64,000 nucleotides of DNA, from assembly GCA_964503275.1 (NCBI GenBank), contig CAZCZO010000013.1, positions 1-64,000 of the forward strand, given 5' to 3'. The notes beneath the pieces were generated by a model that made no database searches, was not told where the DNA came from, and saw nothing but the letters and a program-made list of their open reading frames with translations. Below, one piece after another: positions 24,741 through 33,731 of the stretch. The translations under genes were made by a program, and so were the position numbers. Positions within the stretch are counted from its first letter, which is position 1. Each line of letters starts with the position of its first letter. Source of the DNA: DASRAP01 sp964503275. GTDB lineage: Bacteria; Gemmatimonadota; Gemmatimonadetes; Gemmatimonadales; Gemmatimonadaceae.

Positions 24741-25433
24741 GTGAGCGACGACGGCCGCCGCTACAGCGACGAGGAGTTCGCGCTCATCTTGCGCACCGCC
24801 GTGGAGTTGGCGAGTCGGCACGACGGCGCCGGTGGGCCGACTCAGGGGCTGACGCTGACCGACATGAAGGCCGCCGCGGCGCAGGTCGGTGTCGCGCCGG
24901 CGCTGATGGAGGAAGCCTCGCGGCTGATCGCGACGCGCCGCAATGCCAGCGGGTCGGCGCGCCTGATCGGCGGTCCGCTCCGACACGAGCACAGCGTGCG
25001 CTATGCGATCGAGCTGGATGCGCAGCGCGCGGCGCGACTGCTCTCGGCGGTGCGGATCAACACCGACGTCCACGGCCCCGAGGGTGGACACTCCAGCGAG
25101 CTCGGCATGACGTGGAGCGCGTCCACCGAGGGCGATGTCCTGAGCGTGTCCGCGCGGCCCGACGCGGAGGGCGTCGCGGTCACGGTGGTCCTCGACCGGA
25201 CCGGGACGTTCTTCATCGCCGGTCTCGTCGCGTCACTCACGATGTTGATGGCGGGACTCTTCTGCGTGTTCGCCCTCGGCCAAGCGTCCCTCGCGCTCGC
25301 CGTCGGAGGGCTGCTCGTGTCAGGCGCTGGGATCGGCGCCGCGCTGCGGGGGTTCTGGTCCGCGACGACGCGCAAAGCGCAGCGGCGGATCGGGATGGTG
25401 CTCGACGCGGTCGACCGCGTACTGGGTGCGTAG
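24741..25433 (+). CDS. Hypothetical membrane protein
   Basis: A 230-residue protein with no function I recognise. It starts at GTG 24741 with VSDDGRRYSDEEFALILRTA, an acidic N-terminal helix seen in front of other membrane proteins in this phylum. A soluble domain of strands follows (residues 70-150, VRYAIELDAQRAARLLSAVR). Two adjacent transmembrane helices are at about 155-180 (FFIAGLVASLTMLMAGLFCV) and 185-207 (LALAVGGLLVSGAGIGAALR). The last 20 residues are basic and probably cytoplasmic. It is divergent from the histidine kinase operon across 158 bases, so shared regulation is possible. Open frame and codon use support it being real. Confidence 0.7.
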   Translation: MSDDGRRYSDEEFALILRTAVELASRHDGAGGPTQGLTLTDMKAAAAQVGVAPALMEEASRLIATRRNASGSARLIGGPLRHEHSVRYAIELDAQRAARLLSAVRINTDVHGPEGGHSSELGMTWSASTEGDVLSVSARPDAEGVAVTVVLDRTGTFFIAGLVASLTMLMAGLFCVFALGQASLALAVGGLLVSGAGIGAALRGFWSATTRKAQRRIGMVLDAVDRVLGA

Positions 25434-25599
25434 CACCGTCAGCCATCGGGTGGTCATCGCGGCAGGGACCGACGATACATCACATAGGCGGATCGACCTA
25501 TGGACAGCACCGCCCGGGCATGGTTGATTCGTAGCGCCACGACGTCGACTGTGTGCGCTGCGACGTCACCCCCATCGCTCCTCGGAGGGATGCACCACT

Positions 25600-27153
25600 A
25601 TGGGCTTCGTCCTCACTTGCTCCCGTCACGCGCGCTCGTGGCGCGGTGTGTGGTCCCTGCTGGCGGCGGTCAGCACCGCCCCACTGGCCTGCGGCGGTGA
25701 CGCCAGCGGGCCGGACAACGACCCCGATCCGACCCCCGCGGTGGTCGACGCGGCCGCGTCGACCTTGACCGCGAGCGCGACGACGGTGGCGGGCACGGGC
25801 TCCGGCACGGTGCAACTCATCGTACAACCCCGCGCCGCCGACGGCGCCGCGTTGCAGCGCAGTGGACTCGCCGTCGCGTTCGTGCGCGAAGGGACCACCC
25901 CGGGCACCTTGTCGGCGGTGCAGTACGATGCGTCGACGGGCACGTACCGCGCCACGCTCACCGCGCCCGAGCGCATGGAGCCGCTGGCGGCTATCGAGGG
26001 TGCCTTCACCGCGACGATCGGCGGTGTGCCGGTCCGTGGTGGCAGCGCGACCCCGGCACGTGCGGTGCTGACCTTCAACACCATCCCCAACCCGGTGATC
26101 GTCGCGACGCTGACGACGGCCGCTCAGATCGGGGCCACGCCGATCACCGGCGCGGCCGGCGAGCGCATCTTCCATGTCGCGGCCGCGGCCGGCGATAGCT
26201 GGCGGCTGCGCATCGCGCCGAACGGCACCAGCTTCACGCTCGAGGCTCTCCATTCGTCGGCCGGGCTCAGCTCGACGACCGGCACCGTGACGCAGACCAC
26301 CACGACCGATGGCGTGCGGACGACGCTCACGTCGGCGACCGGGTCCGGCGCCACGCTGGCCCTGGAGGTCGACAATCGCACGAGCTCAGTGTCCGGTGAG
26401 GTCCGCTGGAACGCCGTGAACACCTCGGTGTCGGGCACGGGCTACAAGGTCTCTGCGCTCGCCGCGCTCGCCGGTGAGTACGTGTACGCGGAGTTCACGA
26501 CGCGCGTGGGCGGCAGCAGCCGCAGCGGCCTCGGCACCTTGCGCATCACCAGCGCGGGCAGCATGACGCTGTGCGAGGACGGACTGCTGAACGAGACCAC
26601 GCTGACCTGTCAGCACTTCCGCACCAACGCCGTCACGCCCGCCCTCACGAATTTCGTCGCGTCCACGACCCCCGAGGGACTGATCCGCCTGACGCGCGAG
26701 GGCAGCACCTTCGCGTATCTGATGGCGCAGCCGGGCGACCGCGGACCCGCACTGACCTTCGATCGCCTCGGCCCCGATCCGCTCGCGCCCAGCGCGGAGC
26801 GGCGCGGGATCGCGTTCGCGTCCCCCCGGGTCGCCCTCAATGGCACCGAGGGCAACGGGCGATGGGACTGCTCCGCCCAAGGCGCGCGGATCACGCGCTT
26901 CGAGAACACGGGAACGGTCGCGCGCGGGACCAGCCTGCAGTTCGGCGGTTCGTCGTGGACGGACGAGCTGATGTACAATCGCGTCGCGACCGGGCGGAGC
27001 ACGCAGGCCGTCCTGAACGGCACGATCAATCTGTTCTCCGACGCGAATCCACCCACGAGCGTCCACATCTTGCCGCTGTCATCGTCCCTGTTCATCGGGG
27101 GCGGCGAAGACGAGCTGCCGGCTGGCGTCGTGGCGATCTGCCCGCGGACCTAG
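25600..27153 (+). CDS. Secreted lipoprotein with Ig-like/invasin-type domain
   Basis: A 517-residue lipoprotein. The signal peptide ends in a lipobox (LAAVSTAPLACGG) with the cysteine at about residue 31, followed by an acidic Pro/Asp linker (GPDNDPDPTPAVV). Residues 45-160 resemble a big bacterial immunoglobulin-like fold (ASTLTASATTVAGTGSGTVQ, SGLAVAFVREGTTPGTLSA). The remainder is rich in Thr, Ser, Ala and Gly beta-strand sequence with three or four cysteines (CEDGLL, TCQHF, WDCSAQ). There is no catalytic motif. GGAGGG lies 10 bases before the ATG, a long spacing. It probably acts at the outer surface; its partner is unknown. It converges on the Mrp operon with a strong hairpin between. 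Confidence 0.75.
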   Translation: MGFVLTCSRHARSWRGVWSLLAAVSTAPLACGGDASGPDNDPDPTPAVVDAAASTLTASATTVAGTGSGTVQLIVQPRAADGAALQRSGLAVAFVREGTTPGTLSAVQYDASTGTYRATLTAPERMEPLAAIEGAFTATIGGVPVRGGSATPARAVLTFNTIPNPVIVATLTTAAQIGATPITGAAGERIFHVAAAAGDSWRLRIAPNGTSFTLEALHSSAGLSSTTGTVTQTTTTDGVRTTLTSATGSGATLALEVDNRTSSVSGEVRWNAVNTSVSGTGYKVSALAALAGEYVYAEFTTRVGGSSRSGLGTLRITSAGSMTLCEDGLLNETTLTCQHFRTNAVTPALTNFVASTTPEGLIRLTREGSTFAYLMAQPGDRGPALTFDRLGPDPLAPSAERRGIAFASPRVALNGTEGNGRWDCSAQGARITRFENTGTVARGTSLQFGGSSWTDELMYNRVATGRSTQAVLNGTINLFSDANPPTSVHILPLSSSLFIGGGEDELPAGVVAICPRT

Positions 27154-27176
27154 CCGGATCCAGGTCCGCACCCCGC

Positions 27177-27210
27177 GCACGTGCCCTGACGCCGAGGTCA
27201 GGGCACGTGC
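27177..27210. terminator. Bidirectional hairpin terminator
   Basis: A perfect 14-bp stem (27177-27190 with 27197-27210) with a 6-base loop, holding the stop codon of mnhG in its right arm and lying 24 bases after the lipoprotein gene. No T-run follows on either side. Confidence 0.65.
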
Positions 27211-27557
27211 GGCGGCCCGGTCAGCGGAGGCGGGGTGTCGGCCACCCCAGCGCTGCGGCGGCGGAACAGCGCGACGCGCGCCAGCAGCAGCGTCGTCACG
27301 GGCACCGTGATCGAGAGCATGATGATGATGAGCCAGGGGTACAGCAGGAGGCGCCCCTCGCGCATCGAGAAGTACAGGATGCCGGCGAGCGTCACGCACC
27401 AGCTGCCGAACGTGTAGGCGAGTGCGGGAGGATGCATGCGCAGGAAGAAATCCTGCAGCCACAGGACGCCCGCGGCGGACACCACGACGAACAGGCCGCT
27501 CAGCACCAAGAGCACCGAGACCACCACCTCGACCCAGACCGGCACCGACGCGGTCAT
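27198..27557 (-). CDS. mnhG: Mrp/Mnh Na+/H+ antiporter subunit G
   Basis: A 119-residue small membrane subunit of the multi-subunit Mrp antiporter, the last gene of the operon. Three hydrophobic helices are visible (VVVSVLLVLSGLFVVVSAAG, FGSWCVTLAGILYFSM, LLYPWLIIIMLSITVPVTTL). The diagnostic loop between helices 1 and 2, VLWLQDFFLRMHPPALAYTF, is conserved as in MnhG/MrpG. Its ATG overlaps the mnhF stop by 4 bases, and its own stop lies in the terminator stem. MrpG helps assemble the complex; it carries no known catalytic residue. Confidence 0.93.
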   Translation of the reverse strand: MTASVPVWVEVVVSVLLVLSGLFVVVSAAGVLWLQDFFLRMHPPALAYTFGSWCVTLAGILYFSMREGRLLLYPWLIIIMLSITVPVTTLLLARVALFRRRSAGVADTPPPLTGPPHVP

Positions 27558-27832
27558 TCGATCACCTCGCCGCGCAGGATGAACTTGGCCAACGCGGCCG
27601 AACTCACGAAGCCGAGCAGCGCGATGAGGAGCGCCGCTTCGAAGTTCGCATCGCTGCCGGTGCGGATCCCGAGCACCAGGATCACCAGCATACTGTGCAC
27701 GTACAGCAGGTCGAGCGCCAACACCCGGTCCTGCGCGCGTGGCCCGCGCACGAGGCGCACGAGGACCAGCACGGACGCCATCGCATAACAGCCGATCGCG
27801 AAGACGGTCGCGGCCGCCAGCATCCCGCTCAT
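27554..27832 (-). CDS. mnhF: Mrp/Mnh Na+/H+ antiporter subunit F
   Basis: A 92-residue subunit with three transmembrane helices (AAATVFAIGCYAMASVLVLV, LYVHSMLVILVLGIR, AALLIALLGFVSSAALAKFI). The family signature RLVRGPRAQDRVLALDLL, joining helices 1 and 2, is present with its conserved Arg-Gly-Pro and Asp-Arg. It overlaps mnhE by 4 bases upstream and mnhG by 4 bases downstream, so translation is coupled throughout. In the Mrp complex, F sits near E and G in the module thought to handle Na+ exchange. It is of normal length and apparently intact. Confidence 0.93.
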   Translation of the reverse strand: MSGMLAAATVFAIGCYAMASVLVLVRLVRGPRAQDRVLALDLLYVHSMLVILVLGIRTGSDANFEAALLIALLGFVSSAALAKFILRGEVIE

Positions 27833-28326
27833 TCGAAGATCTCCCGTAGAGGACTCTCGTAGCGCGCTTTGAAGCGCACGATGAACGCCTGTTCATCGGG
27901 GACATCCCACACATGCAACAGCAGTGCGCTGCGGTCCAGCGCGAGTTCGGACCAGACCGTCCCCGGCACGACCGTCGCCACCATCGACAGCGCGGCGAGC
28001 CCGGTCGGGTCCCGCAACTGCAAGGGGATGCGCACGAAGGCCGACCGCGGGCGCCGCCACGGCCACGCGATGATCCCCCACGCGACCTCCAGATTCGACA
28101 GCAGCACATCGTGACCGACGCGCAGAATGAAACGCAGTACCACCCACGGCCGCCCGAGCGATACCGACGTGAGCCGCAGGCGTGCGGTCAGTGGCGGGAC
28201 CAGCATGGCGACGGCGATCGCCATGAGCCCATCGCCAAGCCCGAGAGGCCGCGTCAGCGCCAGCCACAGGCCGAACAGCGACGCCGACAGCAGCGGCGAC
28301 GGCAGCAGGCGGCGCCACGACCTCAT
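27829..28326 (-). CDS. mnhE: Mrp/Mnh Na+/H+ antiporter subunit E
   Basis: A 165-residue subunit. Two N-terminal helices (LLSASLFGLWLALTRPLGLG, DGLMAIAVAMLVPPLTARL) precede the amphipathic part. The family blocks are FILRVGHDVLLSNLEVAWGI and the C-terminal SMVATVVPGTVWSELALDRS then LLLHVWDVPDEQAF, the conserved TPGT-like turn and D-x-x-x-L-x-x-H-x-L/W-x-V signature of MrpE. It overlaps mnhD and mnhF by 4 bases each. MrpE is a membrane-associated cap needed for full antiport in Bacillus. No anomalies are seen. Confidence 0.92.
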   Translation of the reverse strand: MRSWRRLLPSPLLSASLFGLWLALTRPLGLGDGLMAIAVAMLVPPLTARLRLTSVSLGRPWVVLRFILRVGHDVLLSNLEVAWGIIAWPWRRPRSAFVRIPLQLRDPTGLAALSMVATVVPGTVWSELALDRSALLLHVWDVPDEQAFIVRFKARYESPLREIFE

Positions 28327-29975
28327 GGCGCCGCCTCCGCGCGCCCGGCGGGCCGCGTCGGCCCGGGACGCGGATCCGCCGAGAACACGGCCTCAACATA
28401 GGCAGCGGGCGTGGCCAACTCCCGCGCCGTCGCCCCGGCATAGCGCAGGACGTCCTCGGCGCGGAGCGTCAGCCCCACGCCAGCGAGCATGAGCAGGAGG
28501 ATCGGCAGTGCCTCGACGAACTTCACCGGGGGCAGAGGCGGCGCCGACGAGGTCCAGAAGTGTCGGATGCCCGCCTTCGCCATCACGACCAGCGCGACGA
28601 GGCCCGAAAGCAGCAGCGCCGCGAACAGCAGCCATCCCGCGGCGGGCGCCGTGGTCGGCCCACCGTCGACGATGGGGCGCATCACGGCGCTCAGCAGGGC
28701 GAGCTTCGCGACGAAGCCCGACAGGGGCGGCAGGCCCGCGACCAGCACCGCGCAGATCATGAAGCCCAGTCCGAGCAGGGCGAGCGGGATCGGGAGCCGG
28801 CGACCCACCAGTGGCATCTCCGCGTCGTCGAGATTGGTGTCCTCGTCCGGTTCCGGATCGAGCTCCGCGAGGCGCGCGCTGCCGCCGCTGGCCATGCGCT
28901 CGATCTGCTCGACCAGCAGGAACAGCGCACTCGCCGCCACAGTGGCACTGAGCAGGTAGTACAGGGCGGCCGACAGCGCGGCCTCACTGCCGAGGCCCAG
29001 CGCGGCCAGCAGCGTGCCCGACGACACGAGGATCGAGAAGCCGGCGACGCGTGCGAGCGGTCGATCCGCGATCATGCCGATGGTCCCGAACAGCAACGTG
29101 GCGAGCCCGCCGACCACGAAGAGGTCGGCCCCGAGCCGCGCGGAGGCCCCCGCCTCCGCCGAGAAGCACAGGGTCCAGAGGCGCAGCAGTGTGTACACGC
29201 CGAGCTTGGTCATCAGCGCGAACAGCGCCGCGACCGGCGCACTCGCCGCCTGGTAGGTCGGCACCAGCCAGAAGTTCACCGGCCACATCGCCGCCTTGAT
29301 GAGGAACGCCGTCGCGAGCAGCGCGGCACCCGCGTGGAGGAGGCCGCGATCGGCATCGGCGACCTGCGGGACCGTCGCCGCGATGTCGGCCATCGTCAGC
29401 GTGCCCGTGATCCCGTACACCACCGCGATCCCGATCAGGAAGAGCGACGAGGCCACGAGGTTGACGGCGATGTAGTGCAGGCCCGACTTGACGCGCGCCG
29501 TGCCCGAGCCGTGCAGGTGCAGACCGTAGGAGGCCGCCAACGCGACCTCGAAGAACACGAAGAGGTTGAACAGGTCACCGGTGAGGAACGCCCCGTTCAG
29601 TCCCATCAGCAGCAACTGGAACAGCGGATGGAAGTACACCCCCGCCCGCCCCCACGCCGACATCGCATACAGCGCAGCGCTGAACGCGACGGTGCCCGTC
29701 AGGACCAGCAGCAGGGCGCTCAGGCGATCCGCGACCAACACGATGCCGAAGGGTGCCTCCCAGTTGGAGGCGAGATACACCGCGGTCGCCCCACGGTCCC
29801 CACCGGCATCGACCTGCCAGAGGATCGCGGCGGCGACGCCGAGGCCGAGCAGGGCAGCGGCCGCATTGATGACCGAGGCCAGCACCCGGCGGCGACTGCC
29901 GAGCAACAGCATCAGCATCGCGGCCACCAGCGGCAGGACCACCGGTGCCACCACGAGGTGCGGAAGCGTCGGCAT
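28323..29975 (-). CDS. mnhD: Mrp/Mnh Na+/H+ antiporter subunit D
   Basis: A 550-residue membrane protein homologous to complex I antiporter-like subunits (NuoN/NuoM). It has about 14 helices. The proton-pathway features include a membrane-embedded Glu in LFNLFVFFEVALAASYGLHL and Lys in the ATAFLIKAAMWPVNFWLV helix, followed by PTYQAASAPVAALFALMTKLG. Conserved PLSGFVAKLALL occurs near the C-terminus. A 25-residue acidic insertion (LDPEPDEDTNLDDAE) around residues 370-385 is unusual, making the protein slightly longer than the usual 500. The start ATG overlaps the mnhC stop (TGATG). Confidence 0.95.
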   Translation of the reverse strand: MPTLPHLVVAPVVLPLVAAMLMLLLGSRRRVLASVINAAAALLGLGVAAAILWQVDAGGDRGATAVYLASNWEAPFGIVLVADRLSALLLVLTGTVAFSAALYAMSAWGRAGVYFHPLFQLLLMGLNGAFLTGDLFNLFVFFEVALAASYGLHLHGSGTARVKSGLHYIAVNLVASSLFLIGIAVVYGITGTLTMADIAATVPQVADADRGLLHAGAALLATAFLIKAAMWPVNFWLVPTYQAASAPVAALFALMTKLGVYTLLRLWTLCFSAEAGASARLGADLFVVGGLATLLFGTIGMIADRPLARVAGFSILVSSGTLLAALGLGSEAALSAALYYLLSATVAASALFLLVEQIERMASGGSARLAELDPEPDEDTNLDDAEMPLVGRRLPIPLALLGLGFMICAVLVAGLPPLSGFVAKLALLSAVMRPIVDGGPTTAPAAGWLLFAALLLSGLVALVVMAKAGIRHFWTSSAPPLPPVKFVEALPILLLMLAGVGLTLRAEDVLRYAGATARELATPAAYVEAVFSADPRPGPTRPAGRAEAAP

Positions 29976-30319
29976 CAGGCGAAGTCCTCGAGGCCGTCCA
30001 CATGGTCGGTGCGGTGCAGACCGCGCGATGCCAAGAGGACGACGAGGAAGAGTGCGGTGGTCGCGAACCCGATGACGATGGCCGTGAGCACCAAGGCCTG
30101 CGGGACGGGATCGCTGTGATGCGCGAGGTCGGTCGGTGCACCGGGGACCACCAGCGGCGGTCGCGCCACGACCAGCGAGCCGACGCTGAAGATGAAGAGG
30201 TTCACCGCATATGAGAGCAGCACCAATCCCAACACCACCTGGAAGGTGCGCGGACGCAGCACGAGCCAGACCCCCGACCCGGCCAGCACGCCGATCACCA
30301 ACGCGAGGATCGCTTCCAT
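29975..30319 (-). CDS. mnhC: Mrp/Mnh Na+/H+ antiporter subunit C
   Basis: A 114-residue subunit homologous to NuoK of complex I. Three helices: MEAILALVIGVLAGSGVWLV, VVLGLVLLSYAVNLFIFSVG and ALVLTAIVIGFATTALFLVV. The signatures LSYAVNLFIF and the DPVPQALVLTAIVIGFATTA block are near-invariant in MrpC. Its ATG overlaps the stop of the fused mnhAB gene by one base (TGATG), as does its stop with mnhD, giving tight translational coupling. The second helix normally has a conserved polar residue facing the proton path, here Asn in YAVNLF. Confidence 0.95.
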   Translation of the reverse strand: MEAILALVIGVLAGSGVWLVLRPRTFQVVLGLVLLSYAVNLFIFSVGSLVVARPPLVVPGAPTDLAHHSDPVPQALVLTAIVIGFATTALFLVVLLASRGLHRTDHVDGLEDFA

Positions 30320-33234
30320 CAGCGTGACTCCGGCGCGCGGGCCGCCGAGGGGCGCGGCGGCCCGCTGCGGTGCGAGCGGATCGATTGGTGGGCCAGTGCG
30401 ATCTGGATCAGCAGCGTGGAGCCCACCACCACCGCGAAGATCCCGAGGTCGAAGAGCATCGCACTGGGCAGATGGACCTCGCCCACGAGCGGCAGCGTGA
30501 CGTGCGCCGTGTGGGTGGTCAGGAACGGATAGCCGAGCAGCAGCGCGCCGAGTCCGGTGCCGGTCGCACACAGGGCGCCGAGAGCGATCCAGCGCACCGG
30601 CTGCATGCCGGAGCGTGCCTCGACCCAGTGGGTGCCCGCGACGAGGTAGTGCATCAGGAACACGATCGCGATCGTGAGGCCCGCCACGAATCCCCCGCCG
30701 GGGGCGTTGTGGCCGCGGAACAGCAGATGCAGCGCGATGGCCACGGCCAGCGGATACAACAGACGGGCGATGACCGAGGGCACCATCAAGTAGCCGCGCT
30801 CTTCGTCGGTGGCCGTGCGAGGATTCACCAGATCCGTGACGATGTCGCGCGGCAGGACCTGTTGCTGAGGCGGCGCCTCGACACTCTCGGCGGCGGGGCG
30901 GAAGCGCCGGAGCAGCGCGTACACCGTCAGCGCGACCGCAGCGAGCACGGTGATCTCGCCCAGGGTGTCGAGGGCCCGGAAGTCCACCAACATCACGTTC
31001 ACCACGTTGGTGCCGCCCCCTTCGGGCAGGGCTCGGCTCAGGAAGAACGGCGCGATGCCCTCCTGGGCCGGCCGCGTCAGCAGTGCGTACGAGAGCGCCG
31101 CCAGCCCGCTGCCGGCACCGACGGCCAATGCGAGATCACGGCCGCGGCGCCCATGGTCGCGCCACGTCAGCGGCGGCGTCACATCCTGGCGCCGCATCGG
31201 CAGCCAGCGCAGGCCCAGCAGGAAGAGGATCGTCGTCACGACCTCGACCACCAGTTGCGTCAAGGCCAGGTCGGGCGCCGAGAACCACACGAAGGTGAGG
31301 GCGGTGACCAGTCCAGCGCCGCCGAGCAGCGTGAGCGCGACCATGCGGTGGAACTTCGCCTGCACCGCGACGCCCACCGCGCAGACCATGCCGATCACCC
31401 AGAGCAGCGCGAACGCGGGCGAGGCGGGCAGGCGCGTGCGGTCGCCCGCGGAGAAGGGCGAATGCTGTGAGGCCAGTCCGGCGAGTCCGACCGCGACGAT
31501 GATCACCAGGAACAGCTGGGATTGGAGCCGTGTCGAGCCGAGCATCCCACTGGCCCGGTGCGCGCCGCGCACACAGGCGGCGAGGCCACGCTCGAAGAGC
31601 CGTTTCCCATTCCAGCGCGACGCCAGCGGGGCGTTCGTGAGCGCCCCGTCGGCCTGCTGCCCGCGGAGCCACCGATGCCCCAGCACACCCGCCACGATCG
31701 CCAGCACGCTCATCACCAACGGCGCGTTGATCCCGTGCCACACGGCGAGGCTGTACTCCGGCAGCGCGCCGCCGACCACGGGCCGTGCTGCGGCGGCCAG
31801 GAGTGGCCCGACCGAGATCGCCGGTGCGATCCCGACCACGAGGCAGAGGAGGACGAGCACGTCGACCGGGATCCGCATCCACAGGGGTGGCTCCTCCGGC
31901 TGGCGCGGGAGGTCGGCGGCCGGCCGGCCGAAGAAGATGTCGTAGCCGAAGCGCAGGGAATACACCACCGCGAACGCACCGGCGACCGTCGCGAGCACCG
32001 GCAGGGCGATCTCCACCCAGGGACGCGACTCGATGAACACCGCCTCGGCGAAGAACATCTCCTTCGAGAGGAAGCCATTGAGCAGTGGCACGCCCGCCAT
32101 CGCGGCGCTCGCGACCAGCGCCAGCGCTCCCGTGATCGGCATGGCCCGCAGCAGACCACGCAGACGGCGGATGTCGCGGGTGCCCGTCTCGTGGTCCACG
32201 ATCCCCGCCGCCATGAACAGCGACGCCTTGAACGTGGCGTGGTTCATGATGTGGAACACCCCGGCGACCGCCGCGACCGCGGTATTCAGCCCGAACAGCA
32301 GGGTGATGAGCCCCAAGTGGCTGATCGTCGAGTACGCAAGGAGCCGCTTGAGGTCGGTCTGGAACATGGCCAGATAGGAGCCGACCAGCAGCGTGGCCAA
32401 GCCCACGCCCGTCACCAGGCCGAACCACAGCTCGGTGCCCGACAGCACCGGCCACAGCCGGGCGAGCAGGAAGGTGCCGGCCTTGACCATCGTGGCCGAG
32501 TGCAGATACGCCGAGGCCGGGGTGGGCGCGGTCATCGCCCGCGGCAGCCAGACGTGGAAAGGGAACTGCGCACTCTTGGTGAACACGCCGAGCAGGACCA
32601 GCAGCAGCGCGACGGGATACAGCGGATGCGCGCGGATCACCGCGCCCGCCGCGAGCACGAGGTCGAGGTCGTAGCTGCCGACGATGTGGCCGAGGATCAC
32701 GACCCCGCCGAGCAAGGCCAGCCCGCCCGCGCCGGTGACCGTGAGCGCCATGAGCGCGCCGCGCCGTGCGTCCTCGCGGTGGTACCAGTAGCCCACGAGG
32801 AGGAACGAGAAGAGGCTGGTGAGCTCCCAGCAGATGGCCAACTGGATGAGGTTGCCCGAGACCACGACGCCGAGCATCGCGCCCATGAATGCGAGCAGCG
32901 ACGCGTAGAAGCGGGCCACCGGATCCTCGGGCGACATGTAATAGCGCGCGTAGAGCACCACCAGCGTGCCGATACCTGTCACGAGCATCGCGAACATCCA
33001 GGCGAAGCCATCGACGCGGATCACGAGTTCGACGCCGAGCGTCGGGATCCAGGCGATGCGCTCCAGGAGCACGCCCCCATCGCGCACCGCCGGGAACAGA
33101 CTGCCGACCCACAGGGCCGCACTCAGCGACACCGCGCCGACGAACGTGGCGAGGAGGGTCCGGGCCCGCGTGGGGAGCAGGGCCGTGATGATCCCGCCGA
33201 CGAACGGCAGCAACACGAGGACGATGAGCGGCAT
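30319..33234 (-). CDS. mnhA: Mrp/Mnh Na+/H+ antiporter fused subunits A and B
   Basis: A 971-residue polytopic protein. Residues about 1-620 form the NuoL-like antiporter part, with YYMSPEDPVARFYASLLAFM, LAICWELTSLFSFLLVGYWY with the key membrane Glu, TKSAQFPFHVWLPRAMTAPT, PASAYLHSATMVKAGTFLLA and HLGLITLLFGLNTAVAAVAG. Residues 620-780 are the C-terminal extension typical of MrpA, with LTQLVVEVVTTILFLLGLRW and DFRALDTLGEITVLAAVALT. From about 790 to the end lies a complete MnhB domain (RLLYPLAVAIALHLLFRGHN, APGGGFVAGLTIAIVFLM, PSAMLFDLGIFAVVVGSTLL). Such A-B fusions are known in PhaAB-type systems. No separate mnhB gene exists. Confidence 0.95.
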   Translation of the reverse strand: MPLIVLVLLPFVGGIITALLPTRARTLLATFVGAVSLSAALWVGSLFPAVRDGGVLLERIAWIPTLGVELVIRVDGFAWMFAMLVTGIGTLVVLYARYYMSPEDPVARFYASLLAFMGAMLGVVVSGNLIQLAICWELTSLFSFLLVGYWYHREDARRGALMALTVTGAGGLALLGGVVILGHIVGSYDLDLVLAAGAVIRAHPLYPVALLLVLLGVFTKSAQFPFHVWLPRAMTAPTPASAYLHSATMVKAGTFLLARLWPVLSGTELWFGLVTGVGLATLLVGSYLAMFQTDLKRLLAYSTISHLGLITLLFGLNTAVAAVAGVFHIMNHATFKASLFMAAGIVDHETGTRDIRRLRGLLRAMPITGALALVASAAMAGVPLLNGFLSKEMFFAEAVFIESRPWVEIALPVLATVAGAFAVVYSLRFGYDIFFGRPAADLPRQPEEPPLWMRIPVDVLVLLCLVVGIAPAISVGPLLAAAARPVVGGALPEYSLAVWHGINAPLVMSVLAIVAGVLGHRWLRGQQADGALTNAPLASRWNGKRLFERGLAACVRGAHRASGMLGSTRLQSQLFLVIIVAVGLAGLASQHSPFSAGDRTRLPASPAFALLWVIGMVCAVGVAVQAKFHRMVALTLLGGAGLVTALTFVWFSAPDLALTQLVVEVVTTILFLLGLRWLPMRRQDVTPPLTWRDHGRRGRDLALAVGAGSGLAALSYALLTRPAQEGIAPFFLSRALPEGGGTNVVNVMLVDFRALDTLGEITVLAAVALTVYALLRRFRPAAESVEAPPQQQVLPRDIVTDLVNPRTATDEERGYLMVPSVIARLLYPLAVAIALHLLFRGHNAPGGGFVAGLTIAIVFLMHYLVAGTHWVEARSGMQPVRWIALGALCATGTGLGALLLGYPFLTTHTAHVTLPLVGEVHLPSAMLFDLGIFAVVVGSTLLIQIALAHQSIRSHRSGPPRPSAARAPESR

Positions 33235-33249
33235 CGGCGTGTCGCTCGG

Positions 33250-33660
33250 TCAGTCGGTGGCCGACCGCGCCGACGCGGGGGACTGCGCGCTGGGCTCCAG
33301 GACGCCGGCGTCGATCAACATCCCTTCGATGGCCTCGGGGACCATCGTGGGCCACAGCAGGAGACCACGCAGGAGCACCAGCGGACGCGCGCGCCGGTCG
33401 CGGCCGCGATAGTGGTAGCGCGCCCACAGCTCGTAGAGGAACGCGACCACGCCGCCGAACGCCGCGAACACGCACCACGTGACGACCGCGACGCGCCACT
33501 CGAGCACCAGGAACATCCACAGCCCGAAGCCGTACGCGGTGACCATCCCCATCAGGCGCACTTCGCGCAGCACTGGATGCAGGACGAGCAGGCACCCCGT
33601 GAACAGCGCGATGCCGAAGAGCATCAGCGCCCACATGATGTCGATGTACCAGACGGTCAT
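33250..33660 (-). CDS. Membrane protein heading the Mrp operon
   Basis: A 136-residue protein of unknown family, 15 bases upstream of mnhAB and on the same strand, so it is probably the first gene of the antiporter operon. The start is ATG 33660 (MTVWYIDIMWALMLFGIALF); a longer frame to 33738 adds only an arginine-rich stretch. Three hydrophobic helices are visible (WALMLFGIALFTGCLLVL, MVTAYGFGLWMFLVL, VVTWCVFAAFGGVVAFLYEL), followed by a basic cytoplasmic loop (RYHYRGRDRRARPLV) and an amphipathic tail. It is not one of the seven classical Mrp subunits. A role in assembly or regulation of the antiporter is a guess from position. Confidence 0.72.
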   Translation of the reverse strand: MTVWYIDIMWALMLFGIALFTGCLLVLHPVLREVRLMGMVTAYGFGLWMFLVLEWRVAVVTWCVFAAFGGVVAFLYELWARYHYRGRDRRARPLVLLRGLLLWPTMVPEAIEGMLIDAGVLEPSAQSPASARSATD

Positions 33661-33731
33661 ACCTGCCAATCTATACCGCGGGCCCCGTCGCGCCGTGCGG
33701 CCGCGGCGCGACGCCGCCGTGGCCTGTGGCC

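Noticed and set aside
28560..30119. A 519-codon plus-strand frame opposite mnhD and mnhC
   Set aside because: Shadow frame with His/Arg/Gln bias and no family signature.
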